Made by a program: the position numbers and the translations under genes. Of a stretch of 64,000 nucleotides of DNA, positions 63,340 to 64,000 are shown one piece after another. The stretch is from Gordonia liuliyuniae (GTDB lineage Bacteria; Actinomycetota; Actinomycetes; Mycobacteriales; Mycobacteriaceae): contig NZ_JAKKOT010000003.1 of NCBI RefSeq assembly GCF_021739025.1, positions 434,001 to 498,000 on the forward strand. Direction: 5' to 3'. Within the stretch, counting starts at the first letter, position 1, and every line of letters begins with the position of its first letter. The notes under the pieces were generated by a model. That model made no database searches and was not told the DNA's origin. It saw only the letters and a list, made by a program, of their open reading frames with translations.

Positions 63340-64000
63340 CTACTTCGGCACCACGTTGAACTCGTCGGGGTTCGGGCCGAGGCGTCGGTTCGCGTCGAGG
63401 GCATCGATGCGTGACATCTGCTCGTCGGACAACTCGAAGTCGAAGAGCGCGATGTTCTCGGCTGCGCGGGCGGCCGTCGACGACTTCGGGAAGATGATGT
63501 CGCCGCGCTGGATGTGCCAGCGCAAGGTCACCTGGGCGACGGTCCGACCGACCTCGGCGCCGATCGCCGCAAGCACTGCGTCGTCGAGGACGGCACCCTG
63601 CCCGATCGGCGCCCACGCCTCGGTGATGATGCCGTTGGCCGTGTTGAAGGCGCGCAGCGACGGCTGCGGGAAGTAGGGGTGGACTTCGATCTGGTTGACT
63701 GCCGGGACGATCGCAGTCTCGGCGAAGAGCCGTTCCAGATGCGTCTGTTGGAAGTTCGAGACGCCGATCGCGCGCGTCTTTCCCTTCTCGTACTCGCCTT
63801 CCAGCGCCCGCCACGTCTGGACGTAGTCGCCGACCTCGGGAAGCGGCCAGTGGATCAGATACAGGTCGAGGGGACCCAGGTCGAGGGCGTCGATGGACAG
63901 GCCGATTCCGGCGACGGCGTCGGCCGGATCGTGCCGATTGTTGTTCAGTTTGCTGGTGACGAAGACCTCGTCGCGGGGGAGGCCGGACTCGCGGACGGCC
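63340..64000 (-). CDS. Aldo/keto reductase (AKR5-like), cut at its N-terminus by window end
   Basis: The 219 visible residues are the C-terminal four-fifths of an aldo/keto reductase: DEVFVTSKLNNN (catalytic Lys), LDLYLIHWPLP (catalytic His), IGVSNFQQTHLERL, NQIEVHPYFPQ and the NADPH-binding end GDIIFPKSST..R..EN. The pattern is of the 2,5-diketo-gluconate reductase (AKR5C) group. It reduces aldehydes or ketones with NADPH. The catalytic Asp/Tyr region lies outside the window. It converges with the NAD(P)-binding protein gene. Confidence 0.92.
   Translation of the reverse strand, partial: AVRESGLPRDEVFVTSKLNNNRHDPADAVAGIGLSIDALDLGPLDLYLIHWPLPEVGDYVQTWRALEGEYEKGKTRAIGVSNFQQTHLERLFAETAIVPAVNQIEVHPYFPQPSLRAFNTANGIITEAWAPIGQGAVLDDAVLAAIGAEVGRTVAQVTLRWHIQRGDIIFPKSSTAARAAENIALFDFELSDEQMSRIDALDANRRLGPNPDEFNVVPK

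Overview
The window is high-GC, gene-dense DNA from a mycolic-acid-bearing actinobacterium. A Mce/YrbE lipid importer operon, WXG100 and Esp-like type VII substrates, MtrAB-LpqB, F420-type LLM enzymes, a WS/DGAT family protein and two DesA3-like desaturases point to Gordonia or a close relative (Williamsia, Tsukamurella, Rhodococcus). The genus is inferred, not proven. No rRNA, tRNA, CRISPR array, insertion sequence or phage was seen.

1-4.8 kb: a cut dtd gene, the remnant of an Erm-type 23S rRNA methyltransferase with an internal deletion, an FdhF/YdeP-like molybdoenzyme, a small holin-like membrane protein and an LLM oxidoreductase. 4.8-13.7 kb: a complete minus-strand mce operon in an unusual order, yrbEB-mceABCDEF-mas-yrbEA, with most genes translationally coupled. 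14.0-19.1 kb: the conserved infA-rpmJ-rpsM-rpsK-rpsD-rpoA-rplQ-truA group, with hairpin-rich leaders before rpsM and rpoA.

19.2-24.6 kb: an ABC exporter divergent from a SoxR-like regulator, a TetR regulator, and a LysR regulator divergent from a type II NADH dehydrogenase. 24.6-29.4 kb: a type VII secretion substrate island (EspI-like ParA ATPase, two YbaB-like proteins, EspC-like, EspA-like, EsxB, EsxA) with no secretion machinery visible. 29.4-34.8 kb: an FMN reductase/LLM monooxygenase pair, a MetPS-type methionine/alanine importer and ahcY.

34.9-55.1 kb: a block whose order resembles the Mycobacterium tuberculosis region from sahH to aroA: tmk (inverted here), mtrA-mtrB-lpqB, comF-like, hpf, secA, DUF808, Rv3235-like, WS/DGAT-like, DUF6912, DinB, ferredoxin reductase plus two tandem desaturases under shared palindromic operators, then rsgA-aroA. 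55.1-64 kb: VOC protein, a truncated PadR remnant overlapping a Nudix hydrolase, an aminotransferase, and a tightly coupled FAD monooxygenase/FAD dehydrogenase/metallo-beta-lactamase-fold operon between a TetR regulator and an NAD(P)-binding protein; an aldo/keto reductase is cut by the window end.

Short tandem repeats of 9-20 bp recur through the window, many of them in frame inside genes. The best leads are the machinery-free ESX substrate island with its PDHVN minisatellite, the permuted mce operon, the deleted erm gene, and the paired desaturase operators.
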